Shown here piece by piece: positions 16,974 through 25,764 of a DNA stretch of 64,000 nucleotides. The stretch is taken from contig LT629952.1 in the NCBI GenBank assembly GCA_900104565.1, positions 927,603 through 991,602 on the forward strand. Reading direction: 5' to 3'. The stretch is from Ruminococcaceae bacterium Marseille-P2935 (lineage in GTDB: Bacteria; Bacillota; Clostridia; Oscillospirales; Ruminococcaceae). The notes under the pieces were generated by a model. That model made no database searches. It was not told where the DNA came from and was given only the letters and a program-made list of their open reading frames with translations. Position numbers and translations under genes: made by a program. The number at the start of each line of letters is the position of its first letter. Positions within the stretch are counted from its first letter, which is position 1.

Positions 16974-18245
16974 TTATTTCTCCTGCTCCGGCTTTTCTTC
17001 CACGGGAAGTTCTACCCTCAGCTTTACAATGCGCTGATCATCCAGCTCAGTAACGGTTACCGTCAGCCCATCGCTCTGAAAGCTTTCGCCTTCTTCCGGA
17101 ATATGCTCCAGCACCTCAAGCGCCCAGCCGCCCGCTGTGTTGTAATCCGAATCAAAATCCTTCGGCGGCTGGTAATCCATCCGTTCAAACATCTCTTCTA
17201 AATTCAAATCGCCGCTCACTTCAAAAACACCAGGGGCCAGCTCGACGCAATCGTCTTTGATTTCATCGTCCTCATCCCAAATTTCCCCCACCAATTCCTC
17301 CAGAATATCCTCGGTGGTGACAATGCCCATAGTCCCGCCGTAATCGTCGGTAACCACAGCCATATGCAGCTTGTTCTTTTTAAATTCATTGAGCAGTGCA
17401 GAAATTCTCATGGTCTTGTGCACATAAACACATTCGGTCAGCATTTCGTGAATGTCTTTCTCCTCTCCGCGAATCCTGGCCTCCAGGTAATCGCGGGACT
17501 GCAGAACCCCAATAATATTATCGGTGGAACGCTCGTAAACCGGAATGCGGGAAAAACGCTGGGTCAACACCGTTTCCAGTATTTCTTCGGGTGAATCGGC
17601 TACGTCAACGGCTACCATATCTACCCTTGGAGTAAGAATCTCCTGGGCGGTAATATCGTTAAAATCCAATGCGGACTGAACCAGTTCACTTTCTTGTTCG
17701 TCCAATACACCTTCGCCTTCAATGGTTTCAATAATATATTTTAACTCCTGCTCGGTTACCGATGGGGCTTCCTGCTGCTCCTTTTTCCGCGGGATGAGTT
17801 TTTTGAGCTGCTTAAACACCCAAACCAGCGGGGTAAACAGCCAAATCAATGCTTTTAACGTCTTCGCAACAGCAAGCGCTACCGCTTCACTGTTTTCTTT
17901 CGCGTAGGTCTTAGGCAAAACCTCCCCCAAAATAAGTACCAGCACTGTCATTGCCACCGTAGAGATGGCTGCCCCATAGTTTGGCCAAATTTGAGTAGCC
18001 AATATGGTAGCCAGTGAGGCTGACGAAATATTGACAATATTATTGCCGATCAGGATGGTGGATAGCGCACTGTCAAAATTTTCTGCGATATCCAATGCGG
18101 TTTTGGCTTTTTTGTTCCCCTCTTTCACATAATTTTTCAGCCGAATGGTATTGAGCGCCGAAAAAGCGGTTTCACTAGCTGAAAAAAAAGCGGATAACAG
18201 GAGCAAAATCACTAATACTACATACCCTGTGACGCCACCGTCCAA
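16974..18245 (-). CDS. CNNM/CorC-family membrane protein (hemolysin C-like)
   Basis: 423 residues. N-terminal DUF21/CNNM transmembrane domain (about 1-190, starting SAFFSASETAFSALN), a CBS pair (about 200-330; EILTPRVDMVAVD and VVTDDYGGTMGIVTTEDILEELVGEIWDE) and a C-terminal CorC/HlyC transporter-associated domain. Related proteins handle magnesium or cobalt efflux. Start is TTG at 18245 after GGAG at about ten bases. The acidic C-terminus is typical. Monocistronic. Confidence 0.9.
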   Translation of the reverse strand: MDGGVTGYVVLVILLLLSAFFSASETAFSALNTIRLKNYVKEGNKKAKTALDIAENFDSALSTILIGNNIVNISSASLATILATQIWPNYGAAISTVAMTVLVLILGEVLPKTYAKENSEAVALAVAKTLKALIWLFTPLVWVFKQLKKLIPRKKEQQEAPSVTEQELKYIIETIEGEGVLDEQESELVQSALDFNDITAQEILTPRVDMVAVDVADSPEEILETVLTQRFSRIPVYERSTDNIIGVLQSRDYLEARIRGEEKDIHEMLTECVYVHKTMRISALLNEFKKNKLHMAVVTDDYGGTMGIVTTEDILEELVGEIWDEDDEIKDDCVELAPGVFEVSGDLNLEEMFERMDYQPPKDFDSDYNTAGGWALEVLEHIPEEGESFQSDGLTVTVTELDDQRIVKLRVELPVEEKPEQEK

Positions 18246-18800
18246 AAAAAATCAACTCCATTTTGTCCTTTTCAAGGTTGTTTTTATGATGTTATGATTC
18301 GTACAAAAATACCCATGTGCCGCACTGCTTCAAACAATTGTCAGGCATCTTTCCTTCGCTTTGTGAAAAGCGGTCGTTTTTTTACGTTTGACCCCACCTT
18401 CAATAAAGCAAAAACCTCTGTTTATCACACAAAACAATGGTTGGCAGCCTGAACAGCATGAAAGTAATTTGGCACTCAAGCCTTTCCGGCCCTCTTTGTG
18501 TATTTTATCAAATATAAACATTCCGCACAACCGGTGCATAAGAATGTTTACAGTTTTTTCACCCGGGAGAGTTCAAATTTAGTTTAAACGGAAACAAAAA
18601 GAATTTTTCTTCTGCCTACCATGTTAGGAACATGCGCCTTCTCAGCGCGTTTCTGAAAAGTCTCTCACTCTATTAAACCATATTAAAAATTTTTTCTTGT
18701 TAAAATACTCCCATTTCCGGATTGCGCATTCTCTCTAAAAACTGCTCTCCTACTCAGTAAATAAACAGTTATTGCTTGCCTTTTGGAGAGCCTTTGGAAA
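18246..18800. other. Gene-free region
   Basis: About 550 bases with no supported gene. Two short minus-strand frames lack ribosome binding sites. It presumably contains the promoter of the CorC-like gene. Confidence 0.4.
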
Positions 18801-18836
18801 AACACAAAGGCAGTTCAAAACCGAACTGCCTTTGCC
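18801..18836 (-). terminator. Rho-independent terminator of pnp
   Basis: Minus strand: AAAGGCAGTTCGG and GAACTGCCTTT pair around a short loop, followed by a T-rich run, about 15 bases past the pnp stop codon. It closes the long translation operon. Confidence 0.85.
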
Positions 18837-18851
18837 ATTTAACCTGGTTGT

Positions 18852-20960
18852 TTATTTGTTCTTTGCTTCAATGGCAGCCAGCGCGTCCTTGCGGGAAAGA
18901 TTAATTCTGCCCTGCTGGTCGATCTCGGTCACCATCACCAGCACCTCATCCCCTACATTTACTACGTCTTCTACGCGTTCCACGCGGGCATTATCCAGCT
19001 TGGAAATATGAACCAAACCCTCTTTACCCGGTGCAATCTCTACAAATGCGCCAAAATTCATAATACGGGTCACGCGGCCTTTGTAAATGGCGCCTACCTC
19101 GGGGTCAATTGCAATGGTCTGAATAATAGAGATGGCGCGTTTTACATCGTCAATATCTACTGCGGAAACAAACACCTTACCGTCATCGTCGATGTCAATT
19201 TTAACGTTGCAATCGGCGCAAATCTTTTGAATTACCTTGCCGCCCGAACCGATCACTTCACGAATCTTATCTGGGTGAATCTTAATGGTCATCATCTTCG
19301 GCGCATATTTGGAAAGTTCAGCGCGTGGCTCAGGAATTGCCTTGAGCATAATCTCATCCAGAATATAAAGTCTTGCTTTTCTGGTTTTTTCAAAAGCTTC
19401 TTTAATTATCTCAGGGGTCAGGCCGTCAATTTTTAAATCCATCTGAATTGCGGTAATACCCTTATGGGTACCGCCAACCTTAAAGTCCATGTCTCCAAAG
19501 AAGTCTTCCAGACCCTGAATGTCCACCATAGTCATCCAGCGGTCGCCTTCGGTGATTAACCCGCAGGATATACCGGCAACCGGAGCCTTAATAGGCACAC
19601 CGGCATCCATCAACGCCAAGGTAGAACCGCAAATGGAACCCTGCGAGGTGGAACCGTTGGAAGAAAGCACCTCGGAAACCAGACGCAGCGCATAGGGGAA
19701 TTCGCTTTCGGAAGGGATAACCGGCTCTAAAGCACGCTCTGCCAAAGCTCCGTGGCCAATTTCACGACGGCCGGGGCCCCTGCTGGGCCTGGTTTCGCCT
19801 ACCGAGTAGGAAGGGAAGTTGTACTGGTGCATATAACGTTTAGACTCGGCACCATCGATTCCGTCCAAAATCTGGGCACTGCTGATGGGGCCCAAAGTTG
19901 CAATGGTCAGTACCTGGGTCTGGCCTCTGGTAAACATACCGGAACCATGTACCCGGGGAATAATGCCAACCTCTGCAGCCAACGGACGAATCTCGTTCAT
20001 GCCACGGCCGTCCACACGTTTCTGCTCATCCAGCAGCCATCTTCTTACAATATACTTCTGCAGTTTGTACATGATCTCGTCAACCATGGCGGCATTGCCG
20101 TCACACAGTTCGTCAAACTTTTCGTGTACATCTGCAATAATTGGAGCCAGCCGCTCGTCGCGCACCGTTTTATCGTTGGTATCCAACGCTACTTTTACGC
20201 GGTCCATGGCAAATTCCTTTACTGCTTCAAACAACTCGGGTTTAATCTCCATCGACTCAAACTCAAATTTAGGTTTACCAATTTCTTTTTGAACCTGGGA
20301 GATAAAGGCCACCATCTTTTTAATTTCTTCATGACCTGCCATAATAGCTTTCAGCATAGTGTCGTCATCAACTTCGTTTGCGCCAGCCTCAATCATGCAA
20401 ACCTTGTCGGCGGTACCGGCTACAGTCAAATTCAGATCTGAAACCTCACGCTGGGCCATATTGGGGTTGATAATAATCTCACCATCAATCAGGCCAACAT
20501 TTACACCGGCAATAGGCCCGTTCCATGGAATATCGGAAATCGACAGCGCAAAAGAGGTACCAATCATGCCTGCAATCTCAGGCTGATGATCCATATCGGT
20601 GGAAAGTACCGTCATCACAACGGTGCAGTCGTTTCTCATGTCTTTGGGGAACAGCGGACGGATTGGGCGGTCAACCAGACGGGAAGCCAAAATTGCTTTG
20701 TCGGATGCACGGCCTTCACGCTTTAAAAAAGAACCTGGGATTTTGCCCACTGCGTATAGCTTTTCTTCAAAATCTACCGAAAGCGGGAAAAAGTCGATCC
20801 CCTCGCGCGGTTTTTTGGATGCAGTTACATTCACCAAAACAGTGGTTTCGCCATAGCGAACCAAACAGGAACCATTGGACAAACCGCACATTTTTCCAAC
20901 TTCAAAACTAATTTTTGTTCCAGCCAATTCCGTTTCAAATACTTTAAAATTTTCAAACAT
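18852..20960 (-). CDS. pnp: Polyribonucleotide nucleotidyltransferase (PNPase)
   Basis: 702 residues. Phosphorolytic 3'-5' exoribonuclease. Two RNase PH domains (about 1-215 and 310-540) flank a helical domain. A KH domain (about 555-615, [15 protein letters not shown]) and an S1 domain (about 620-700, [18 protein letters not shown]) follow. Start ATG 20960 (MFENFKVFE) is where homologous sequence begins; an open frame extends 58 codons further upstream but is not protein-like. Follows rpsO with a terminator between them. Confidence 0.97.
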   Translation of the reverse strand: MFENFKVFETELAGTKISFEVGKMCGLSNGSCLVRYGETTVLVNVTASKKPREGIDFFPLSVDFEEKLYAVGKIPGSFLKREGRASDKAILASRLVDRPIRPLFPKDMRNDCTVVMTVLSTDMDHQPEIAGMIGTSFALSISDIPWNGPIAGVNVGLIDGEIIINPNMAQREVSDLNLTVAGTADKVCMIEAGANEVDDDTMLKAIMAGHEEIKKMVAFISQVQKEIGKPKFEFESMEIKPELFEAVKEFAMDRVKVALDTNDKTVRDERLAPIIADVHEKFDELCDGNAAMVDEIMYKLQKYIVRRWLLDEQKRVDGRGMNEIRPLAAEVGIIPRVHGSGMFTRGQTQVLTIATLGPISSAQILDGIDGAESKRYMHQYNFPSYSVGETRPSRGPGRREIGHGALAERALEPVIPSESEFPYALRLVSEVLSSNGSTSQGSICGSTLALMDAGVPIKAPVAGISCGLITEGDRWMTMVDIQGLEDFFGDMDFKVGGTHKGITAIQMDLKIDGLTPEIIKEAFEKTRKARLYILDEIMLKAIPEPRAELSKYAPKMMTIKIHPDKIREVIGSGGKVIQKICADCNVKIDIDDDGKVFVSAVDIDDVKRAISIIQTIAIDPEVGAIYKGRVTRIMNFGAFVEIAPGKEGLVHISKLDNARVERVEDVVNVGDEVLVMVTEIDQQGRINLSRKDALAAIEAKNK

Positions 20961-21237
20961 CTCACACTTCTCTTTTCTCCGGCAGGCAGTTGTACCGCAG
21001 CGAATGCCAGCCCTGCCGGTTTGCTGGCATACGCGGTAATTGGGCGGGAACACCCGCCTTTGCAGGTTGGCACTTGTTTCATGCCCTACCGAACTGCCCG
21101 TGTGTTTTAGCAATAAATCCGCCCTTTGAGCCAAAGTTCAAAGGGTCGATTCACTGCTAAACAACAGCGAAACAATTCAAATGGAATAAAAACAGGCGCC
21201 TGAACAGGTGTTTGTGCAAGCAGTCAAAATGCACCGA
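20961..21237 (-). promoter_or_regulatory. Structured pnp leader
   Basis: About 280 bases between the rpsO terminator and pnp. An 8-bp perfect hairpin (ATGCCAGC/GCTGGCAT, 21003-21030) and a 10-bp palindrome followed by T5 (21196-21205) are visible. Leader hairpins of pnp are sites of RNase III/PNPase autoregulation in other bacteria; here it is inference. Confidence 0.4.
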
Positions 21238-21267
21238 AAGGCAGGTGAAGAAATTTCACCTGCCTTC
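21238..21267 (-). terminator. Terminator after rpsO
   Basis: Perfect hairpin GAAGGCAGGTGAA/TTCACCTGCCTT on the minus strand, 12 bases after the rpsO stop. There is no long U-tract, so partial readthrough to pnp is likely. Confidence 0.65.
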
Positions 21268-21278
21268 GTCTCATTTCA

Positions 21279-21545
21279 TTACTTACGCAGACCCAGTTTT
21301 ACAACAATGTCACGGTAGCGCTGAATGTCCTTTTTCATCAGGTAGTTGAGAAGGTTTCTTCTCTTACCAACCATCTGCAGCAGGCCACGACGGGAGTGGT
21401 GGTCTTTTTTGTGAACCTTCAGGTGCTCGGTGAGGTCGTTGATCCTTTTGGTAAGGATTGCAATCTGAACTTCGGGAGAACCGGTATCGGTCTCATGAAT
21501 CCGGTTGTTCTGGATAATTTCGATTTTTTCTTCTTGACGCAACAT
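21279..21545 (-). CDS. rpsO: 30S ribosomal protein S15
   Basis: 88 residues, full length. Characteristic [35 protein letters not shown] followed by [10 protein letters not shown]. Binds 16S rRNA helices 20-22 and nucleates the platform of the small subunit. A strong promoter at 21657-21685 and an approximately 105-base leader precede it. It sits in the usual place between ribF and pnp, but a HAD phosphatase gene is interposed upstream. Confidence 0.98.
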   Translation of the reverse strand: MLRQEEKIEIIQNNRIHETDTGSPEVQIAILTKRINDLTEHLKVHKKDHHSRRGLLQMVGKRRNLLNYLMKKDIQRYRDIVVKLGLRK

Positions 21546-21650
21546 AATACATTCACCTCATAAAATATTTTATGTCCTTGTTCTCAGCGGCAGGCGGGTG
21601 AAATCCCAACAAGGGCTTATATCCATACCTCCGGGGACAAGGTGCATTAC
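21546..21650 (-). promoter_or_regulatory. rpsO leader (possible S15 autoregulatory RNA)
   Basis: The transcript from the promoter just upstream has about 105 untranslated bases. CCTTGTT and AACAAGG can pair to bring a folded domain next to the GAGGTG ribosome binding site. S15 represses its own mRNA in several phyla; the specific fold here is not proven. Confidence 0.4.
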
Positions 21651-21656
21651 TGGGTT

Positions 21657-21685
21657 ATTATATCATATCCAACGCACCATGTAAA
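21657..21685 (-). promoter_or_regulatory. Sigma-A promoter of rpsO
   Basis: Minus strand: -35 TTTACA (21685-21680), 17-base spacer, -10 TATAAT (21662-21657). Confidence 0.75.
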
Positions 21686-21715
21686 TAGTATAATTTCTGC
21701 CGCGACGGGGCAAGG

Positions 21716-22507
21716 CTATATGATTTGATAATGACACAGTGCCTTTTCAATCCCATCCTCTCCAATGCCAGGCGCAACCAGTTCCACCTGGTTAAACAGT
21801 GCAGGATTGCCGCTTGCCATTGCTATACTATGTTTTACATAGGACAGCATGGGCAGGTCGTTTGTGCTGTCTCCAAACACAAAGCAGTCGTCCAGCTCTG
21901 CCCCCAGCAGGTCTACCATATATTGAATTCCTGTCGCTTTAGAATGACCTTTGGGTATAAATTCTCCAAAGTCATCTGCCCGGAATATGTAATCGTATTT
22001 TTGAGTAATGTATTGATAAAATCCGTTAAAATCGCTGCGTTCCCCATGGGTTACCGCACCCTTTTCAAACTGAATATCCGGGTCGCTCCAGCCTTTGGAA
22101 CAATCAAAACCATATTCCTCGTAAAGGTGCTTGGTCTGTAAAAACATGGGGTGGGAAAGCGTTTCACTGTAATAGCAGTCAGGTGTTCCTTCCAAAACTC
22201 CTTCCATGCGGAATTTGTGGAGCATAGCTGCAAGTTCCCTGCACTCCTCTTTTGGAATTCTTCTATGGTAGAGCACTTGGCCATGATACTGAATATAAAC
22301 CCCGCAGCCACAAATATACCCATCGAACCCTAATTCCCGCAGTTTTTCATCTACATTGGAATAAGGGCGACCGGTGTTAATAAACACCAAATGCCCATTC
22401 TGCTGCGCTTTGTGAATGGCTCCCGTGGTACTGTCACTGATCTGATGGGTTGTTTCATCTACCAAAGTGCCATCAATATCAAAAAACAAAAGCTTTTGCT
22501 TAGACAT
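21716..22507 (-). CDS. HAD-superfamily (Cof-type) phosphatase
   Basis: 263 residues. Motif I FDIDGTLVD at 9-17, motif II INTGRP near 58, motif III lysine in KGSKATGIQ-like KGHSKATGIQYM, and motif IV FGDSTNDLPML near 213. The C2-type cap between 80 and 190 places it in the Cof/IIB group that dephosphorylates sugar phosphates or FMN. It overlaps the 3' end of ribF by 8 bases and has its own GGGGAGG site inside ribF. Adjacency to a flavin kinase makes FMN hydrolysis an attractive but untested idea. Confidence 0.9.
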   Translation of the reverse strand: MSKQKLLFFDIDGTLVDETTHQISDSTTGAIHKAQQNGHLVFINTGRPYSNVDEKLRELGFDGYICGCGVYIQYHGQVLYHRRIPKEECRELAAMLHKFRMEGVLEGTPDCYYSETLSHPMFLQTKHLYEEYGFDCSKGWSDPDIQFEKGAVTHGERSDFNGFYQYITQKYDYIFRADDFGEFIPKGHSKATGIQYMVDLLGAELDDCFVFGDSTNDLPMLSYVKHSIAMASGNPALFNQVELVAPGIGEDGIEKALCHYQII

Positions 22508-23438
22508 ACGTTTCCTCCCCGGCCAAATCCACTACAATTTGTTTTGCTGAAAGTGCATCCCGGGCAATCTGCTGCCGCAGCTGCTGAACGTTTTCAAATT
22601 TCTGTTCCGGGCGTAAAAACTGCAGCAGTTCTACCTGAACCCGCTGACCGTATACATCTCCGCTATAGCCTTCAATATAGGTTTCAGCCAGTGGGCCGCT
22701 GCTGCCTACCGTTGGCTTTACCCCTACATTGGTAACCCCGGAATAAACCTTTCCTTCCACCGTTACCCGCGCAGCATAAACGCCGAATTTTGGAATAACA
22801 TACCCCTGGGGATAGGGTTGGTTGATTGTGGGAAACCCTAGGGTGCGGCCCAACTGCCGCCCATGCGCCACCGGAAAATCACAGCAGTACGGCCTGCCCA
22901 AAAGTATGGCTGCCTGCTCCATATTCCCATGCATAATAAATTCACGAATTCTGGTTGAGCTGACGGTTATCCCACCCACCGTTACAGGGGGAATAATCTG
23001 CAGTTCAATCTCCAGCTGAGGACAAAGCAGACTCAGCAGAGTAAGCGAGCCGGTAGCCCCCCTGCCAAACCGAAAATCATTTCCGCAGCAGATTCGTTTG
23101 GCCCGCAGCTGCCCTGCCAATACCTGTACAACAAAATCCTCAGCAGAATATTCCCGAATTTCAGAAAAATCAGGGCAGATCATATATTCCATTCCCAGTT
23201 CGTTCAGCAGGGTCATCTTCCGCTCTTCAGACAGAATCAGGCCCTGCCCTTCCTTACTGTGTGGCATTCCCCGCTGCACCGAAAAAGTAAACGCACAAGG
23301 AATTAGACCATCAGCCTTTGCATGAACCGCGGCTGACAGCACCTGACGATGCCCCAGGTGAACGCCGTCAAAAAAGCCCAGCGCAACTGCTGTTGGCCCA
23401 TTGGGCATATTTTGTTGTAGCGTGTCGGTTTTAATCAC
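22500..23438 (-). CDS. ribF: Bifunctional riboflavin kinase/FAD synthetase
   Basis: 312 residues. N-terminal nucleotidyltransferase domain (about 1-160; LGFFDGVHLGH, CGNDFRFGRGATG, STRIREF) and C-terminal riboflavin kinase domain (about 185-305; LGRTLGFPTIN, GVTNVGVKPTVG, ETYIEGY). Makes FMN, then FAD. Start is GTG at 23438 after GGGAGG at nine bases, overlapping the truB stop codon. Confidence 0.96.
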   Translation of the reverse strand: MIKTDTLQQNMPNGPTAVALGFFDGVHLGHRQVLSAAVHAKADGLIPCAFTFSVQRGMPHSKEGQGLILSEERKMTLLNELGMEYMICPDFSEIREYSAEDFVVQVLAGQLRAKRICCGNDFRFGRGATGSLTLLSLLCPQLEIELQIIPPVTVGGITVSSTRIREFIMHGNMEQAAILLGRPYCCDFPVAHGRQLGRTLGFPTINQPYPQGYVIPKFGVYAARVTVEGKVYSGVTNVGVKPTVGSSGPLAETYIEGYSGDVYGQRVQVELLQFLRPEQKFENVQQLRQQIARDALSAKQIVVDLAGEETYV

Positions 23439-24343
23439 GAATCAGTTCCTCCCAATGCGAATAACTTTTTCAACCGTAAAATCCCCTCATTGGGGAAAAC
23501 TGTGGCAACCCCCAAAAAAGACTCATCATTGCCAAGCACCCGTACATCACCGTTTTCCACCGGGGCTTTAATTTGGCTTAACGGCAATTTTACCCCGTTT
23601 TGAAACATCTTGGTTTGGTTGGAATCAAGCAGAACTGCCGGCAAACTGCGAAACACCGAACCAACTGGTTTGAGCTGACTGGCAAGCAGACCTTCTTTGA
23701 ACAGCTCTTCCGCCTGTTTAAGCGTAATACAATCATTTAGGGTATACCCTGCCGCCTGGGTTCTGCGCAATTCCGTCAGCACCGCCCCACAGCCAAGCTT
23801 CTCACCAATATCTTCGCACAATGTGCGGATATAGGTACCCTTGGAACAGAAAACATCTATGGTATAAGTATGGGTTTGCCCCTTACTTTCTAACAGATTG
23901 ATCTGATAAATGGTAATTTTTCGGGCCGGACGTTCTACCTCGATGCCTTGGCGGGCCAATTGATACAGCTTTTGCCCGCCTACCTTCACCGCCGAATACA
24001 TGGGTGGTGTCTGCCAAATTTCCCCTAAAAAACACTGAATGGCTTCCCAAACCTGGGTTTTATCAACCAAAACTTCCCGTTCCCGCACCACCTGGCCGGT
24101 AATATCCTGCGTATCGGTGTTAATCCCCAACCGAAACGTAGCAGTATAACGCTTATCCTGATCGGGGCAGATATCGCAGCATTTTGTAGCACGGCCAAAA
24201 AACACCGGCAACACGCCTGTTGCCATTGGGTCCAGCGTTCCGGCATGTCCAATGCGGCGTATATGGGTAATTCCACGCAGTTTTGCTACCACATCAAAAG
24301 AGGTAAAACCTGCTTCTTTGTCGATGCACAATACACCTTCCAT
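23435..24343 (-). CDS. truB: tRNA pseudouridine(55) synthase
   Basis: 302 residues. Makes the T-loop pseudouridine of tRNAs. Catalytic aspartate in GHAGTLDPMATGVLPV (about 34-50), YTATFRLG, PPMYSAVKVGGQKLY and CSKGTYIRTLCEDIG all match TruB. Its ATG overlaps the nrnA stop (TAATG), a tight operon junction. Confidence 0.97.
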   Translation of the reverse strand: MEGVLCIDKEAGFTSFDVVAKLRGITHIRRIGHAGTLDPMATGVLPVFFGRATKCCDICPDQDKRYTATFRLGINTDTQDITGQVVREREVLVDKTQVWEAIQCFLGEIWQTPPMYSAVKVGGQKLYQLARQGIEVERPARKITIYQINLLESKGQTHTYTIDVFCSKGTYIRTLCEDIGEKLGCGAVLTELRRTQAAGYTLNDCITLKQAEELFKEGLLASQLKPVGSVFRSLPAVLLDSNQTKMFQNGVKLPLSQIKAPVENGDVRVLGNDESFLGVATVFPNEGILRLKKLFALGGTDS

Positions 24344-25305
24344 TACAACTCACCCAAAGCACGAAATTGTTTTTCAATCTCAGTTACAATTTTCTGCTTT
24401 GCCTGCTCAATACTGCCTTCAACCGTACAGCCGGCAGCCATAGCATGCCCGCCTCCGCCCAGCTGCTGGCAAATTTTCGAAACATTGAAAGGTTCATAGC
24501 ATCGCAGCGAAGCCCGGTAAACCCCCGGTGCCCGTTCCTTTATACTGACCGCTACCTCTACCCCCTCAATGCTGCGAAGAATGGAAGAAATCCCCTCCAA
24601 ATCATCATCAGCCGCTCCGGTATGTTGCATCATTTCCAGGGTAGTATAAGCCACAGCGAGACGGCCCTGTAAAAAATATTCCAACGTGCTCATGGTCAGG
24701 TTTTCAATAGCCAGCCGCTGCTGGGATTTGGTCTCAAACATCAGCCGGTTAATCATACCGTGTTCGGCGCCGGCCTCAATCATATCGGCCGCTACCCTGT
24801 GGGTACGGGCAGTTACGTTGGCATAGCGGAAACAACCGGTATCGGTGGAAAGCCCTGTAAAAACAGCGTTTGCAATTCTTTTGGTAAACGGTACCCTCAG
24901 TCCCTTTATGACATCATAAATGATCAGGGCCGTGGCGGGAGATTCGGGGTCAAGCAGCAGTTGTTTTGCATACTCCCGGTTGGAAGGATGATGGTCAATG
25001 CAAAGATCCACCTTTGTACCATATTCGCTTTCCAATTTCCCCAAAAGTTTTAAGTCTGCAACATCTACGGCTACAACAAATTGAGGCTCGAATTTTGGAA
25101 ACGCAATATGCGCGTATAGATAACCGTACTTTTGGGGAATTTCATCCCCGCAAAGCACCTTTGCTTTTTTCCCAAGCGCAGTCAAAGCCTCATAAAGGGC
25201 AAAAGAGCTGCCCAGGGTGTCTCCATCCGGTTTTTGATGGGCAAGAATCAAGATGTTATCCTGGGTTTGTAACAGCCTGCAGGCAGCCTCTCTGTCAATC
25301 TGCAT
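24343..25305 (-). CDS. nrnA: DHH/DHHA1 phosphoesterase, NrnA-like
   Basis: 320 residues. DHH domain with AHQKPDGDTLGSS (about 21-33), VDVAD and the signature CIDHHPSN; C-terminal DHHA1 domain with GGGGHAMAAG. NrnA proteins degrade nanoRNA oligonucleotides and dephosphorylate pAp. The ATG at 25305 follows GGAGG by six bases and overlaps the rbfA end by 11 bases. Position between rbfA and truB is typical for Firmicutes. Confidence 0.92.
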   Translation of the reverse strand: MQIDREAACRLLQTQDNILILAHQKPDGDTLGSSFALYEALTALGKKAKVLCGDEIPQKYGYLYAHIAFPKFEPQFVVAVDVADLKLLGKLESEYGTKVDLCIDHHPSNREYAKQLLLDPESPATALIIYDVIKGLRVPFTKRIANAVFTGLSTDTGCFRYANVTARTHRVAADMIEAGAEHGMINRLMFETKSQQRLAIENLTMSTLEYFLQGRLAVAYTTLEMMQHTGAADDDLEGISSILRSIEGVEVAVSIKERAPGVYRASLRCYEPFNVSKICQQLGGGGHAMAAGCTVEGSIEQAKQKIVTEIEKQFRALGEL

Positions 25306-25672
25306 CCTGATCCTCCTTTTCCTTTTTGTCCTCCGGTAGAATATCCTGGAGGATACGGGAAATATCGGCACTGTGGGCAATAGAATCATCCGCAATAAAC
25401 TGGAAACTTGGGGTGCGGCGCATCTGGATTCTGGTGCCGATTTCACGGCGGATAAAACCGGCCGCATTATTCAGTCCCTCTACCGCGTGGCGGGCGCTTT
25501 CTATTCCCTCTAATGAACTCACATACACCTTGCAGTGAGAATAATCCCCTGCTAAATCCACTTTAACAATGCTGATCATGCCAGTAATTCGAGGATCTTT
25601 CAGATGGGTCATAATATGGGTCAGCTCTCGCTTAACGTCCTCCGAGGTCCTTGAAATTCGAAAAGTCCCCAT
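25295..25672 (-). CDS. rbfA: Ribosome-binding factor A
   Basis: 125 residues, KH-like 30S maturation factor. RISRTSEDVKRELTHI at the N-terminus, DPRITGMISIVKVDL, and RREIGTRIQMRRTPSFQFIADDSI near the C-terminus are diagnostic. The ATG at 25672 has AGGAGG seven bases upstream. An inverted repeat (GGATAACCG/CGGTTATCC) lies between infB and rbfA at 25711-25736 without a U-tract. Confidence 0.96.
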   Translation of the reverse strand: MGTFRISRTSEDVKRELTHIMTHLKDPRITGMISIVKVDLAGDYSHCKVYVSSLEGIESARHAVEGLNNAAGFIRREIGTRIQMRRTPSFQFIADDSIAHSADISRILQDILPEDKKEKEDQDAD

Positions 25673-25764
25673 GGATTTTCCTCCTGTCTTTTTCCCGAAA
25701 CCCACGAAGGGGATAACCGAGAAATCCGGTTATCCCACCTTCGATGTTGGCTTTCGCCTTTTTA

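Noticed and set aside
18330..18539. Minus-strand frame of 69 codons
   Set aside because: No start signal and composition like translated non-coding sequence.
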